A stretch of DNA of 64,000 bases from Deltaproteobacteria bacterium (GTDB lineage Bacteria > Myxococcota_A > Polyangia > GCA-2747355). A program made the position numbers and the translations under genes. The DNA is taken from contig JACKDQ010000002.1 in assembly GCA_020633415.1 (NCBI GenBank), positions 310,001-374,000 on the forward strand, given 5' to 3'. A model generated the notes under the pieces. The model worked only from the letters and a program-made list of their open reading frames with translations, did not search any database and was not told the origin of the DNA. This document shows, one piece after another, positions 33,413 through 43,382 of this stretch; positions within the stretch are counted from its first letter, which is position 1; each line of letters opens with the position of its first letter.

Positions 33413-34627
33413 ATGTCGCGCCGGAATAGCCGCAGTGCCGACGAGAAAAGCGCCCACCGCCCGCTAGCGTGGTTGGCGCTACTCCTGCTTCTGGTAGCGG
33501 TCGCTGCAAACATCTACCTGACCTACCTCTACGTCAAGGTGGCAAGCAGCAGCGCGCCCGCCGAGATCGACAGCTTCTGCAAAGTGAACGCCGCCGTCGA
33601 TTGCATTGCGGTCGCCGCCAGCGACTACGCCTCGCTGTTCGGTATTCCGATCGCCGTCTACGCGATCGAATTCTTCAGCCTGGCGGCGCTCGTCGTCGCG
33701 CTGCCGCTGCTGGGTCTGGCCTCGCTGAGAAACTGGGACTCCTTACTGTTTTGGGTGCTGCTTCTCGGCTTGCCGGTGTCATTGACGATGGCTTGGATCT
33801 CGATCGTCAAGATCAAGTCCTTATGCCTGCTTTGCACCGCCAGCTACACTGTCAACATCGCCTTGCTGCTGGCGCTGTGGTTGATCAATCGGCGCAAGAT
33901 GAAGGAATTCATGAACGAGGGACCTCGCGAGCTACGAAAATCATTGCGAACCAGCGGCGGCCAGTTGTTCGCCACGCTCGTCATTGGCCTGTTGCTCAGC
34001 CAGTTCTTCTGGCTCCCCGGTTGTTTCTCCGCGCAACAGCGCAACGCCGCGCCAAGCGTGGCACACAATCCGTGGCAGGACCTGCCACGCCAAGGCCTGC
34101 AAGTCGGCGCGAGCAGCGCAAAAATCCTGATCGAGGAGTTTTCCGACTTCCAGTGCCCAAGCTGCTCTCGAATGCACGAAGTGATGAAACAGGTGATCAC
34201 CAAGAACGCGGGTCAAGTTCGTCTGGTACACCGCGACTACCCGCTCGACGAAGCCTGCAACCGACAGATCACCCGGCCGTTCCATGAATACGCCTGCGCT
34301 GCGGCGATCTATGCGCGTTGTGCCAGCGAGCAGGGGCGCTTTTGGCATTACAGCTCGGTGCTCTTCGCCAATCAACGCGCGCTCCATCCCTCGTTCTTGT
34401 TGCGCTACGCACGACAAATCGGCCTCAATATCGACGAATTGAAGGTATGCAGCGAGAAAGCAGATGTGCGCGCCGCGATCGGGGTCGACGTTGAAGAAGG
34501 CATTCGCCGCAACTTGCGTGGCACCCCCACGGTTTACCTCAACGGCAAAGAGATCTCCGACAGCCGGATGCTCGACCCAGCATTCTGGCAAGAGAAGATC
34601 GACCAAGCCCTCGCCGCCCAGAACTGA
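33413..34627 (+). CDS. VKOR-DsbA fusion (disulphide-bond formation)
   Basis: A 404-residue protein from ATG 33413 (ATG 33401 also possible). Residues 18-160 contain four membrane helices of a vitamin K epoxide reductase domain, with Cys56 and Cys64 in the first loop and the active-site CLLC at 138-141. A further hydrophobic helix (about 184-202) leads to a periplasmic DsbA-like thioredoxin domain with CPSC (248-251) and the cis-Pro loop RGTPTVYLNG. The VKOR part would reoxidise the linked thioredoxin with quinone, replacing the DsbA/DsbB pair. This fits a cell that exports many Cys-rich lipoproteins. It precedes the aminopeptidase gene by 8 bases. Confidence 0.9.
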   Translation: MSRRNSRSADEKSAHRPLAWLALLLLLVAVAANIYLTYLYVKVASSSAPAEIDSFCKVNAAVDCIAVAASDYASLFGIPIAVYAIEFFSLAALVVALPLLGLASLRNWDSLLFWVLLLGLPVSLTMAWISIVKIKSLCLLCTASYTVNIALLLALWLINRRKMKEFMNEGPRELRKSLRTSGGQLFATLVIGLLLSQFFWLPGCFSAQQRNAAPSVAHNPWQDLPRQGLQVGASSAKILIEEFSDFQCPSCSRMHEVMKQVITKNAGQVRLVHRDYPLDEACNRQITRPFHEYACAAAIYARCASEQGRFWHYSSVLFANQRALHPSFLLRYARQIGLNIDELKVCSEKADVRAAIGVDVEEGIRRNLRGTPTVYLNGKEISDSRMLDPAFWQEKIDQALAAQN

Positions 34628-34635
34628 CACACGCC

Positions 34636-36429
34636 ATGTCAAAACCGATCAAAAGCCGCCTCGAGCAACTTCGCGCGGTGATGCAGCGCAATGGTATCGC
34701 AGCCTATATCGTGCCCAGCACCGACGCTCACCAGAGCGAGTATGTCCCGCCCTGCTGGCAGCGACGCCAATGGATATCTGGATTCACCGGCTCGGCCGGC
34801 GATGTCGTTGTCACCCTGCGTGCGGCGGCGCTTTGGACCGACGGCCGCTATTTCCTCCAGGCGGAACAAGAGCTCGCCGGGAGCGACATCGAACTCTGCA
34901 AGATCGGCCAAAAAGACACGCTCTCGATCGAAACCTGGCTGCGCAAGCAGCTCAGCGCCGGCGAGACCGTCGGCATCGATCCCAAGTTGCTCTCCCCAAC
35001 GCTGCGCACTCGGCTGCAGAAAGAACTCGGCGAGGCCGAGATCGGCCTGACCCTGGTCGATCTAAACCTGATCGATCAGATCTGGACCGATCAACCTGCA
35101 GCGCCCGACAGCCCGATCGAGCTCTACCCCGTCCGCTATGCCGGAGAGACCAGCTCCGCCAAGCTGAAGAGACTGCGGCGCGAGCTCAAGCAGCGTCAAG
35201 CGACGGCGCACGTGCTGACCGCGCTCGACGCCATCGCCTGGCTGTTCAACATCCGCGGAACCGATGTGCCGTTCAATCCGGTCGCGATCTGCAATGCTGT
35301 CATTGGCGCCGACAGCGCAACCCTGTTTATCGACGCTACCAAGATACCGGCCACCGTTGGCAAGAAGCTCTCCTCGCAGATCGAGATCGCGCCTTACGAC
35401 GCCTTCGCTACAGCTCTCGAGGAGCTCAGCACGCAGCGCGCCACGGTCTGGGTCGACGAGCAAGCGACCAACAGCTGGGTGCTCGAACGGCTAGCCAACG
35501 CCACGCTGATCCGCGAGCGCTCGCCGATCTGGCAGATGAAGGCGAAAAAGAACGACACAGAGCTCGCTGGCATGCAGCAAGCACATCTCCGCGACGGCGT
35601 CGCGATGGTTCGTTTTCTCGCCTGGCTCGACCACGCGCTCGCCGCCGAAGAGCAGATCGATGAGGTTTCGGTGGCGACAAAGCTCGAACGCTTGCGCAGC
35701 GAAGGCTCAAACTATCGCGGCCAAAGCTTTGCGCCGATCGCTGGATACGGAGCAAACGGTGCAGTAATCCATTATTCGGCAAGTCCCGAGAGCGCATCGC
35801 GGCTGCGCCGGCACGGCCTGTTCTTGATCGACTCAGGCGGTCAATATCTCGACGGCACAACCGACATCACGCGAACCGTCGCGCTCGGCAAGCCGACCGC
35901 CGCGCAGAAACAGCACTTTACGCGGGTGCTCAAGGGACACATCGCGATCGCCAGCTGCGTGTTCCCCGAGGGCACGTCAGGGCGGCAGATCGACGTCCTC
36001 GCCCGGCAAGCGCTCTGGCAAGCAGGTCTCGATTACGCCCACGGTACAGGACACGGTGTTGGCTGCTATCTCAACGTCCATGAAGGACCGCAGTCGATCA
36101 ATCCGTGGCGCTGTACGGGCGTCCCCCTGGAGGCGGGCAACGTACTGAGCAACGAGCCAGGATACTACCTGACCGGCGAATACGGGATTCGCATCGAAAA
36201 CCTGTTGGCCGTGCGCCAATCCGACGTCGGCCCGGGATTCCTCTGTTTCGAGGAGCTCACGCTCTGTCCGATCGACATACAGCTGGTCGTCAGCGGCATG
36301 CTCTCCGCTGGCGAACTGAAGTGGCTCAACGATTACCACGCGCGCGTTCGGCGCGAGCTACTTCCGCTGCTGCCCGCAGCTGAGGCCCGCTGGCTCCGCG
36401 CAGCGACCAAACGCCTTCAGCGGCGATAG
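34636..36429 (+). CDS. pepP: Xaa-Pro aminopeptidase (aminopeptidase P, M24B)
   Basis: A 597-residue protein of the longer three-domain aminopeptidase P type. Two creatinase-like N-terminal domains are visible (AYIVPSTDAHQSEYVP at 23-38; TALDAIAWLFNIRG near 195). The C-terminal pita-bread domain has the metal ligands: LIDSGGQYLDGTTDITRT with two Asp, GTGHGVG with His, NEPGYY and CFEELTLCP with Glu. It releases an N-terminal residue preceding proline, in the cytosol. There is no signal peptide. It probably shares a transcript with the VKOR-DsbA gene. Its 3' end overlaps the convergent hydrolase gene by 13 bases. Confidence 0.93.
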   Translation: MSKPIKSRLEQLRAVMQRNGIAAYIVPSTDAHQSEYVPPCWQRRQWISGFTGSAGDVVVTLRAAALWTDGRYFLQAEQELAGSDIELCKIGQKDTLSIETWLRKQLSAGETVGIDPKLLSPTLRTRLQKELGEAEIGLTLVDLNLIDQIWTDQPAAPDSPIELYPVRYAGETSSAKLKRLRRELKQRQATAHVLTALDAIAWLFNIRGTDVPFNPVAICNAVIGADSATLFIDATKIPATVGKKLSSQIEIAPYDAFATALEELSTQRATVWVDEQATNSWVLERLANATLIRERSPIWQMKAKKNDTELAGMQQAHLRDGVAMVRFLAWLDHALAAEEQIDEVSVATKLERLRSEGSNYRGQSFAPIAGYGANGAVIHYSASPESASRLRRHGLFLIDSGGQYLDGTTDITRTVALGKPTAAQKQHFTRVLKGHIAIASCVFPEGTSGRQIDVLARQALWQAGLDYAHGTGHGVGCYLNVHEGPQSINPWRCTGVPLEAGNVLSNEPGYYLTGEYGIRIENLLAVRQSDVGPGFLCFEELTLCPIDIQLVVSGMLSAGELKWLNDYHARVRRELLPLLPAAEARWLRAATKRLQRR

Positions 36430-37187
36430 CGTCGGTCGATCAATGCGTTGAGCAGCTGCGCCGCCGCGTCAGCACGCTCCTGAACCACCTGGTGGCCGGC
36501 ACGCTCGATCAGATGCACTCGGCAATCAGCGATCGCCGACGCGAGAGCTGCCGCACCATCGGCGGGCGTAATTCGATCGTCCGTGCCATATATCAAATCC
36601 GTGGGACAGTCGATCTTCGCCAACGTCTCGCGGCCATCGAAGTGCTGACAGGCCAGGTAGTCGGCGCGAATCGCCTCGATCGGCGCCTGCAACTGCGCCG
36701 CCAACCAACGATCAATCGTTGCCGGCAAATGCGCAACGGAATATGCGGTACGAGCGATCAGCTCGCGCAACATCGGGAGGTCTCCGTCGCTCAATGCCGA
36801 GCGCAACTCTGCGCTCAGCACAAACCGCGCCGCACTGGAGATCAACACCAACCCCGCTAACCGGTCCCCATAGCGCTCGGCGAAAAGCTGGCCCAGCGCA
36901 CCACCCATCGAATGACCGACGAAAACAAAGCGCCCTAGCCCCTGCGCTTCGCCAAACTCGGCAAGCTGATCGACGTACGCAGAAAACAGCCGTCGTGAAT
37001 CCGCTAGATCAACCGTCTTCGCGCTGTGGCCATGCGCAGGCAAGTCGATCGCAACAACGCGTCGGCCAGCACTGATCAGTCGCGCCAACTCACGCAGCGT
37101 CCCGTGGCTTCCGCCCGCGCCATGAACCATTAACACCGCAGGCCAGCCGGAACCGACCGAATAGAAGTGAAGGGTATTCTGCGACAT
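36417..37187 (-). CDS. Alpha/beta-fold hydrolase
   Basis: A 256-residue alpha/beta hydrolase. The oxyanion region reads VLMVHGAGGSHGTLREL (18-34), the nucleophile is Ser in FVGHSMGGALGQ, an Asp lies in DLIYGTDDRITP and the catalytic His in IERAGHQVVQERAD. These are the family positions for esterase, lipase or C-C hydrolase activities, and the substrate cannot be inferred. There is no signal peptide, so it is probably cytosolic. It is convergent with pepP. Confidence 0.88.
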   Translation of the reverse strand: MSQNTLHFYSVGSGWPAVLMVHGAGGSHGTLRELARLISAGRRVVAIDLPAHGHSAKTVDLADSRRLFSAYVDQLAEFGEAQGLGRFVFVGHSMGGALGQLFAERYGDRLAGLVLISSAARFVLSAELRSALSDGDLPMLRELIARTAYSVAHLPATIDRWLAAQLQAPIEAIRADYLACQHFDGRETLAKIDCPTDLIYGTDDRITPADGAAALASAIADCRVHLIERAGHQVVQERADAAAQLLNALIDRRYRR

Positions 37188-37416
37188 CGGATCCCTAGAC
37201 AGACGTTCACAGTGATGGGACGGCGCATCACCTACAACACGGCAAACCGTTTCTTTCCGAGCCCTTCACGAGCTCAACGGCAGCCAGCACACGACGACAA
37301 ACACGCGCCGTGCGCACGGTATCACCGTTTTTGGGCTGTCGCCAAGCCGTGCTGACGCGGCAGCTGCGTTGGCTGACTGGAGTTTGCTCGCTGATCAGGC
37401 GTATCATTGATCACGT

Positions 37417-38733
37417 ATGAACAGGCTCGGGTCGATCGCCGCCGGCGTTTGCTTGGCGAGCTTGCTTGCTATGCCTTCCGCCTCGGGAACGCCGCATCCC
37501 GATGCCGACCCTGCGCTGCGTTTTCGCAAGTATTCAACAACCACACGAAGCTACACACCACGGCACTACCCGGATCACGGGCTTCGCGATCCGATGGACG
37601 AACGCGGTCGCGCAGCTCGCGGCTTCTACCTCAGCGCACCCTGGCTTCGTCGTGTCGGTGCCGCTCATGCCGCACAGCAAATGCAGCAGGCCCATTTGAA
37701 CGCGGTGGTGATCGATGTCAAAGACGACTGGGGCCAAGTGCTCTACCCGACGAAGATCCCCCTCGCACAACGCGCTCACCGCCCGCTGATCCGCGACCTC
37801 TTTGCACTGGTACAGACGTTTCATCAGCGAAAGATCTATGTGATCGCGCGCATCGTCTGCTTCAAGGATAGCCACCTGCCGTACATTCGCCCGGACCTAG
37901 CGGTTCGTGTCGGCAAATCGAGCCAACGCATCTTGCGAGCCGGCGCCGCCTGGCTCGATGCCTACGCCGCCGAGGTCAACGACTACTTGATCGATATCGC
38001 CCGCGAAGTCGCTCAGGCGGGCGTCGACGAAATCCAGTTCGACTACGTGCGCTTTCCCAAGGGCCGCGCAGGAAGGATCGGGCGTTGGCTGCACCGCGAT
38101 CAGCGCACCCGACTCCAGGTGATTACCGATTTTCTCGAGCGAGCTGACCGCGCGCTACAGCTTCCGCTTTCCGTCGACCTCTACGGGATCACCGTTTACC
38201 TCGACGGTGACGCCCGACGGCTCGGTCAAAGCCTCAGCGCGATGGCGCCCTATGTCGAGGCCGTCTCGCCGATGATGTACGCCAAGGGGATGGCACCGCT
38301 ATTCCCCAACGATCGCTTGACCAAGCAGATCTATCGCTGGATTCACTGCGGCCTGTGGCGCGCGAGAGACAAGCTGCCCAACCTCGTGTTGCGCCCCTAT
38401 CTCCAGGCCTACAAAAAGCGCGTACCATTCTTCGGCCCGAGTTTCATCGATCGTCAAGTGCGTGCGACCTACCGCGCCGGCGCCGATGGCTTCCTGTTTT
38501 GGAACGCCACAATGAACAATCAAACGGCCTACAAGGCGCTGCGTAGCATCGGTCGCCGCCAACTCGACCGCTGGTTCGGCTCTGCGCCGCAACAGTACCG
38601 CCAACCGCCCAATCTGCCCGCAGCTTGGTGCGAACGTCCGCGTAGAACACTGGCGATCAGGCAACCTGCGTGGCTCGAGCCAACTCAGACTTCGTCGAAG
38701 ACCGAATCGAGCAGCGCAGCGTCGACCCGATGA
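37417..38733 (+). CDS. DUF4015 putative glycoside-hydrolase-like secreted protein
   Basis: A 438-residue protein with a signal peptide (about 1-24). The main domain begins with GFYLSAPWLRRVGA and shows beta-alpha barrel strands with acidic ends: AVVIDVKDDWGQVLYPT, YVIARIVCFKD, VDEIQFDYVRFPKG, LSVDLYGI, and AVSPMMYAKGMAP. This is the DUF4015 (glycosyl-hydrolase-like TIM barrel) pattern. Substrate is unknown. Two TGATCA sites (37392-37397 and 37408-37413) flank a TATCAT shortly before the ATG and could be operator or -10 elements. The last 49 bases overlap the convergent hutU gene. Confidence 0.82.
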   Translation: MNRLGSIAAGVCLASLLAMPSASGTPHPDADPALRFRKYSTTTRSYTPRHYPDHGLRDPMDERGRAARGFYLSAPWLRRVGAAHAAQQMQQAHLNAVVIDVKDDWGQVLYPTKIPLAQRAHRPLIRDLFALVQTFHQRKIYVIARIVCFKDSHLPYIRPDLAVRVGKSSQRILRAGAAWLDAYAAEVNDYLIDIAREVAQAGVDEIQFDYVRFPKGRAGRIGRWLHRDQRTRLQVITDFLERADRALQLPLSVDLYGITVYLDGDARRLGQSLSAMAPYVEAVSPMMYAKGMAPLFPNDRLTKQIYRWIHCGLWRARDKLPNLVLRPYLQAYKKRVPFFGPSFIDRQVRATYRAGADGFLFWNATMNNQTAYKALRSIGRRQLDRWFGSAPQQYRQPPNLPAAWCERPRRTLAIRQPAWLEPTQTSSKTESSSAASTR

Positions 38734-40700
38734 CTGGTCGTCACGCGTAGGCGCGGCTCACGCCGTTGGGCGTCAGCGATCGCCTGTTTCGCCCCTGGAT
38801 TTCCGGCCCAGGCGCGCCGCGCTACACCGTTGTTGACATCCCAGTGCAACATGCTGCGTAGCGCCGCTGACGCCCGCGCACTCCCGTCGAGCACCAGACC
38901 GAAACCACCGTTGATCGCCTGTCCCCAACCAACCCCGCCTCCGTTGTGTAGGCTAACCCAAGTGGCGCCACGCATCGCATCGCCGATCACGTTGTGCACC
39001 GCCATGTCCGCACAGACGTTGCTACCATCGCGGATATTTGCTGTCTCACGATACGGTGAATCGGTTCCTGAAACATCGTGGTGGTCACGTCCGAGGACCA
39101 CAGCCGCAGAAATTTCGCCTCCGGCCACTGCCCGATTGAAGGCTTCGGCGATCGCGATCCGGCCTTCAGCATCAGCATAGAGAATTCGCGCGGCCGATCC
39201 GACAACCAGCTGTGCCTCTTCCGCAGCCTCGATCCAGCGCAGGTTATCCTCGACCTGCTGTCGAATTGAACCGTCGACGCCGGCCGCATAGTCGCGAAGC
39301 ACTGCCGCCGCAATACGGTCGGTCGCCCGCAAGTCCGCCTGACTACCGCTGGTGCAGACCCAACGAAACGGCCCAAAACCGTAGTCGAAGCAGAGCGGCC
39401 CCATGATGTCCTCGACATACGACGGATAGCGGAAGCCATCGCCGAGACAAACGTCGGCGCCAATTCGCGAGGCATGCAGCAAGAACGCGTTGCCGTAATC
39501 CCAAAAGCGCATACCACGCTCGGCCAAACGATTGACCGCGTCGACGTGTCGCCGCAGTGAACGATCAACGTGCTCGGCGAAGGCCTGTGGGTCGCTACCG
39601 AGTAGCGCCCGACCTTGCTCAAAGCCGAGCGAGGCCGGATAGTAGCCGCCACCGTAGGGATTGTGCAGCGAGGTCTGATCCGAGCCAAGATCGACCGACA
39701 CGTCGCTAGCGATCAACTTCTCCCAGAGGTCTACCACGTTTCCCAGGTAGGCCAACGACAGCGGCTGTTTGGCCCGGCGCGCACGATCGATACGACGTAA
39801 GAGCCGATCGAGATCACGCTCAACATCGGCAACCCAACCTTGCGCCAGTCGCTTCTCGGCCGCGGCGGGATCAACCTCGGCGATAATGCTGCATGCGCCC
39901 GCGATCGACGCCGCCTTGCCTTGCGCCCCGCTCATCCCCCCCAGCCCCGAACTGACAAACAGCCTTCCAGCGAGTGTCTCGTCGGCCTGCAAGCCAAGAT
40001 ACTGACGTCCGGCATTCATCAAGGTGATCGTCGTGCCGTGCACGATGCCTTGCGGACCAATGTACATGAAGCTGCCGGCGGTCATCTGCCCGTAGGAGGT
40101 CACACCCAACGCCGACAACCGCTCGTAGTCAGCTGGAGAGGCCTGCGATGGGATCACCATACCGTTGGTGATCACAACCCGCGGCAGCTCCGACGCTGAG
40201 GGAAACACACCCAGCGGATGGCCCGAATACAAAACCAACGTCTGTTGGTCGGTCAGCTCGGCAAGATATCGCATCGTCAAGCGGTACTGTGCCCAGTTCT
40301 GAAACACCGCGCCGTTGCCGCCATAGGTGATCAGCTCGTAGGGATACTGAGCGACCCGCGGATCAAGGTTGTTCTGGATCATCAGCATGATTGCAGCGGC
40401 CTGCGACGACTTCGCCGGATATTCGCTCAGCGGCCGCGCATGCATCGCATAGCCTGGCCGATAGCGATGCATGTAGATCCGCCCTGTGGTCTCAAGCTCT
40501 TCAGCAAACTCTCCGACCAATTGCGCGTGCAGCGCCTCGGGGAAGTATCGCAACGCGTTGTGTAGCGCCAGCCGCCGCTCGCTCGCGCTGAGCTCCGCCT
40601 TGCGCTTGGGCGCACGTGGCACCGATCGATCGATCGCTGCCGGCTGCGGCAGCTGCTCCGGAATGCCCTCGACCAACTGCCGCCTAAACTCGCTACTCAT
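38685..40700 (-). CDS. hutU: Urocanate hydratase
   Basis: A 671-residue protein. ITYGGNGAVFQNWAQYRLTM, LYSGHPLGVFPS, TAGSFMYIGPQGIVHGTTIT, SSGLGGMSGAQGKAA and SLHNGGGVGWGQAINGGFG are diagnostic of urocanase, which hydrates urocanate to imidazolone propionate with NAD+ as an electrophile (histidine degradation). It is about 110 residues longer than typical bacterial HutU and closer in size to the longer forms known in some bacteria and animals. No hutH, hutI or hutG lies next to it. It follows glgP by 20 bases on the same strand, an odd pairing that may only reflect dense packing. Confidence 0.95.
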   Translation of the reverse strand: MSSEFRRQLVEGIPEQLPQPAAIDRSVPRAPKRKAELSASERRLALHNALRYFPEALHAQLVGEFAEELETTGRIYMHRYRPGYAMHARPLSEYPAKSSQAAAIMLMIQNNLDPRVAQYPYELITYGGNGAVFQNWAQYRLTMRYLAELTDQQTLVLYSGHPLGVFPSASELPRVVITNGMVIPSQASPADYERLSALGVTSYGQMTAGSFMYIGPQGIVHGTTITLMNAGRQYLGLQADETLAGRLFVSSGLGGMSGAQGKAASIAGACSIIAEVDPAAAEKRLAQGWVADVERDLDRLLRRIDRARRAKQPLSLAYLGNVVDLWEKLIASDVSVDLGSDQTSLHNPYGGGYYPASLGFEQGRALLGSDPQAFAEHVDRSLRRHVDAVNRLAERGMRFWDYGNAFLLHASRIGADVCLGDGFRYPSYVEDIMGPLCFDYGFGPFRWVCTSGSQADLRATDRIAAAVLRDYAAGVDGSIRQQVEDNLRWIEAAEEAQLVVGSAARILYADAEGRIAIAEAFNRAVAGGEISAAVVLGRDHHDVSGTDSPYRETANIRDGSNVCADMAVHNVIGDAMRGATWVSLHNGGGVGWGQAINGGFGLVLDGSARASAALRSMLHWDVNNGVARRAWAGNPGAKQAIADAQRREPRLRVTTSHRVDAALLDSVFDEV

Positions 40701-40719
40701 CTTCGCGCTCGCAGGTGGA

Positions 40720-43224
40720 TCACTTCAATTCGACCGGACAAGCCGTTACCTTCCAGATCTGCTCAGCATACTCGCCAATCGTGCGGTCCGAGGAAAACTG
40801 ACCGACCCGCGCGATGTTCGCCAGCCCAAGGCGCCGAAATGCGCGCTGATCACTGTAGGCCCGATCGATTTCCAGCTGCGTACGTCGGTACGACTCAAAA
40901 TCAGCGAGCACCAGGTAGTAGTCACTATCTAGCAGATGATCGATGATCGGTTGATAGATGCCGGGCTCTTCCGGGTTAAAGAAGTCGCCGGCGATCAAAT
41001 CGATTACGTCGCGCACGTTCTGGTCGGCAAAATACGTCTTGCGCGGATCGTAGCCTTTGCTGCGCAGCTCCTGAATCTGGTCAACGTTGAGGCCAAAGAT
41101 GAAAATGTTTTCGTCGCCGACTGCTTGCGCGATCTCAATGTTCGCGCCGTCGAGCGTGCCCAGCGTCGCGGCGCCATTGAGTGCAAACTTCATGTTGCCG
41201 GTTCCCGACGCCTCGAAACCGGCCGTCGAGATCTGTTCCGACACGTCGGCAGCAGGAAACAACAGCTCGCCCGCCGAAACGCCGTAATTCGGATAGAAGA
41301 AGACCTTGAGCCGCTGAGAGACCTGCGGATCGAAATTCACGCCAACCGCCACATCGTTGATCAGTTTGATCACCAGCTTGGCCATCGCGTAGCCAGGAGC
41401 ACCCTTGCCACCGAAGATAAACGTGCGCGGATTCTGCAGGTAGTTGGGATCGCGTTTGAGCTGCAGATACAAATGCACCACGTGCAAGATGTTGAGCAGC
41501 TGGCGCTTATACTCGTGGATCCGCTTGATCTGGATATCGACGATCGATTGCGGATCGAAGTGGAACCCGTGAACCTTGGCCGTGTGCTCGGCAAGCCGTT
41601 GCTTGGCCTGCAGCTTCACCGCGCCAAATTGCTCGACCAGCTGCTGGTCGTCGAGCATTTGGTCGAGCCGGCGAAGCTGCTCAAGGTCCGTCGTCCAATC
41701 ATCGCCAATCCGGTCGCAAATCAGCCGAGCAAGTGGCGCGTTGCAGGACAGTAACCAGCGTCGCTGAGTTACACCATTGGTCTTGTTATTGAACTTGTCC
41801 GGCCAAAGTCGATAGAAGTCGGGCAACACCCGCGTCTTGAGCAGATCGGTATGAAGCTGCGCCACCCCATTGACAGAAAACGATCCGATCACCGCCAAGT
41901 GGGCCATCCGCACGCGCTTCGGCTCGCCCTCTTGATAAACCGACACTCTGCCGACGATCTCGCGATCATCGGGAAAGCGCCGACTAACCTCCCCCAGAAA
42001 TCGCGCGTTGATCTCGTTGATGATATCCACGTGGCGCGGAAGAAGTCGGCCCAACATCTCCACAGACCAGGTCTCGAGCGCTTCGGGCAACAGCGTATGG
42101 TTGGTATATGCCATGCAGCTCGAGGTGATCTGCCAGGCTTGCTCCCACTCGTAGCCGTACACATCGACCAACAAACGCATCATCTCGGCGACCGATAGCG
42201 CCGGATGGGTATCGTTGAGCTGAAAGACAACTTTCGTATGCAAATTGTCGAGGTCTTGATGATTGACAAGATGACGACGTAGCACATCCTGCAACGTCGC
42301 CGAAACCAACAGATACTGCTGACGCAGGCGAAGCTCCTTGCCCGCATAGAGGTTGTCCGCCGGATAGAGAACCTTGGTAATGTTCTCAGCCAACACTTTG
42401 TGCTCGACCGCGCCAACGTAATCGCCGACGTTGAAATCATCCAAGTCGAACTCGGCGGTCCCCTGCGCCGACCACAGCCGCAACGTGTTGACGGTGTTAC
42501 AGCGGTACCCCGGGATCGGCGTATCGTATGGCGTCGCTAAAACGTCATACGAGTCGACCCAGCGATGCCGTAGACGTCCAGCCTCATCAGCGTAGACCTT
42601 GATTCGCCCACCAAATTGCACGCGAACTTCGTAGTCGGGCCGGGGAATCTCCCAGGGGTTTGGCAATCGCAGCCAGTCGTCGGGCTCCTCGACTTGGCGA
42701 CCGTTGCGAATCTCTTGGCGGAAGATGCCGTAATCGTAACGCAAACCATAGCCATAGGCGGGCAACTGCATTGTCGCCATCGAATCGAGGAAGCACGCGG
42801 CCAAACGCCCCAAACCACCATTGCCCAAACCCGCATCGACCTCCTGTTGCTCAAGCACCGAGAGGTCGTAGCCGATTTCTTTGATCGCCTGCTCAGCCGT
42901 CTCAAGCAGCCCAAGATTGATCAGCGAGTTGCGTAGCGCGCGTCCCATCAGAAACTCGAGCGACAAGTAGTACACACGGCGCGCATCGCGCTGGTAGTAG
43001 GTCTGCTGTGTGTTGATCCAGCGCTCGATCAACGAGTCTCGTACCGCCAAGCACAGCGCATGAAAGCGATCGCGGCGCGTTGCCGAAAACTCATCGCGCC
43101 CCAATGAGTATTGGATGTGGCGAACAAACGCCTCTTTGAGCGTCTGCACGTCGCGCACTTTGGCAACGCCTCGCCACAGTGTTGGGCGTCGTGGTCTCCC
43201 ACTGCCCGATTCGGATTCAGCCAT
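40720..43224 (-). CDS. glgP: Glycogen/alpha-glucan phosphorylase
   Basis: An 834-residue GT35 phosphorylase from ATG 43224, which has AGGTG about 8 bases upstream. YYLSLEFLMGRALRNSL, GNGGLGRLAACFLDSMA, NGVTQRRWLL, RIHEYKRQLLN and EASGTGNMKFALNGA, with the PLP-binding Lys, are all canonical. It releases glucose-1-phosphate from glycogen or maltodextrins by phosphorolysis. The resulting hexose phosphate could feed the phosphohexomutase encoded at 31929. The in-frame extension to 43257 is not needed. Confidence 0.96.
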   Translation of the reverse strand: MAESESGSGRPRRPTLWRGVAKVRDVQTLKEAFVRHIQYSLGRDEFSATRRDRFHALCLAVRDSLIERWINTQQTYYQRDARRVYYLSLEFLMGRALRNSLINLGLLETAEQAIKEIGYDLSVLEQQEVDAGLGNGGLGRLAACFLDSMATMQLPAYGYGLRYDYGIFRQEIRNGRQVEEPDDWLRLPNPWEIPRPDYEVRVQFGGRIKVYADEAGRLRHRWVDSYDVLATPYDTPIPGYRCNTVNTLRLWSAQGTAEFDLDDFNVGDYVGAVEHKVLAENITKVLYPADNLYAGKELRLRQQYLLVSATLQDVLRRHLVNHQDLDNLHTKVVFQLNDTHPALSVAEMMRLLVDVYGYEWEQAWQITSSCMAYTNHTLLPEALETWSVEMLGRLLPRHVDIINEINARFLGEVSRRFPDDREIVGRVSVYQEGEPKRVRMAHLAVIGSFSVNGVAQLHTDLLKTRVLPDFYRLWPDKFNNKTNGVTQRRWLLSCNAPLARLICDRIGDDWTTDLEQLRRLDQMLDDQQLVEQFGAVKLQAKQRLAEHTAKVHGFHFDPQSIVDIQIKRIHEYKRQLLNILHVVHLYLQLKRDPNYLQNPRTFIFGGKGAPGYAMAKLVIKLINDVAVGVNFDPQVSQRLKVFFYPNYGVSAGELLFPAADVSEQISTAGFEASGTGNMKFALNGAATLGTLDGANIEIAQAVGDENIFIFGLNVDQIQELRSKGYDPRKTYFADQNVRDVIDLIAGDFFNPEEPGIYQPIIDHLLDSDYYLVLADFESYRRTQLEIDRAYSDQRAFRRLGLANIARVGQFSSDRTIGEYAEQIWKVTACPVELK

Positions 43225-43382
43225 CGTGTTTTCACCTGTGTTCGCTACGGCTGCCAAAGGTCACAGAAAAGAATATCGAAATCCAGATATTACAACGTAC
43301 GGCCACTGCCGCACAGCACGCTGCTCGGGCTGCGTTTTGCTTGAGGAAATCGAGGTCGGCGGGACGCTCTGTATGCTGAATG

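Noticed and set aside
42260..42270. TTGACA in the glgP region
   Set aside because: It is inside coding sequence, on the opposite strand to glgP, and has no -10 at proper spacing.
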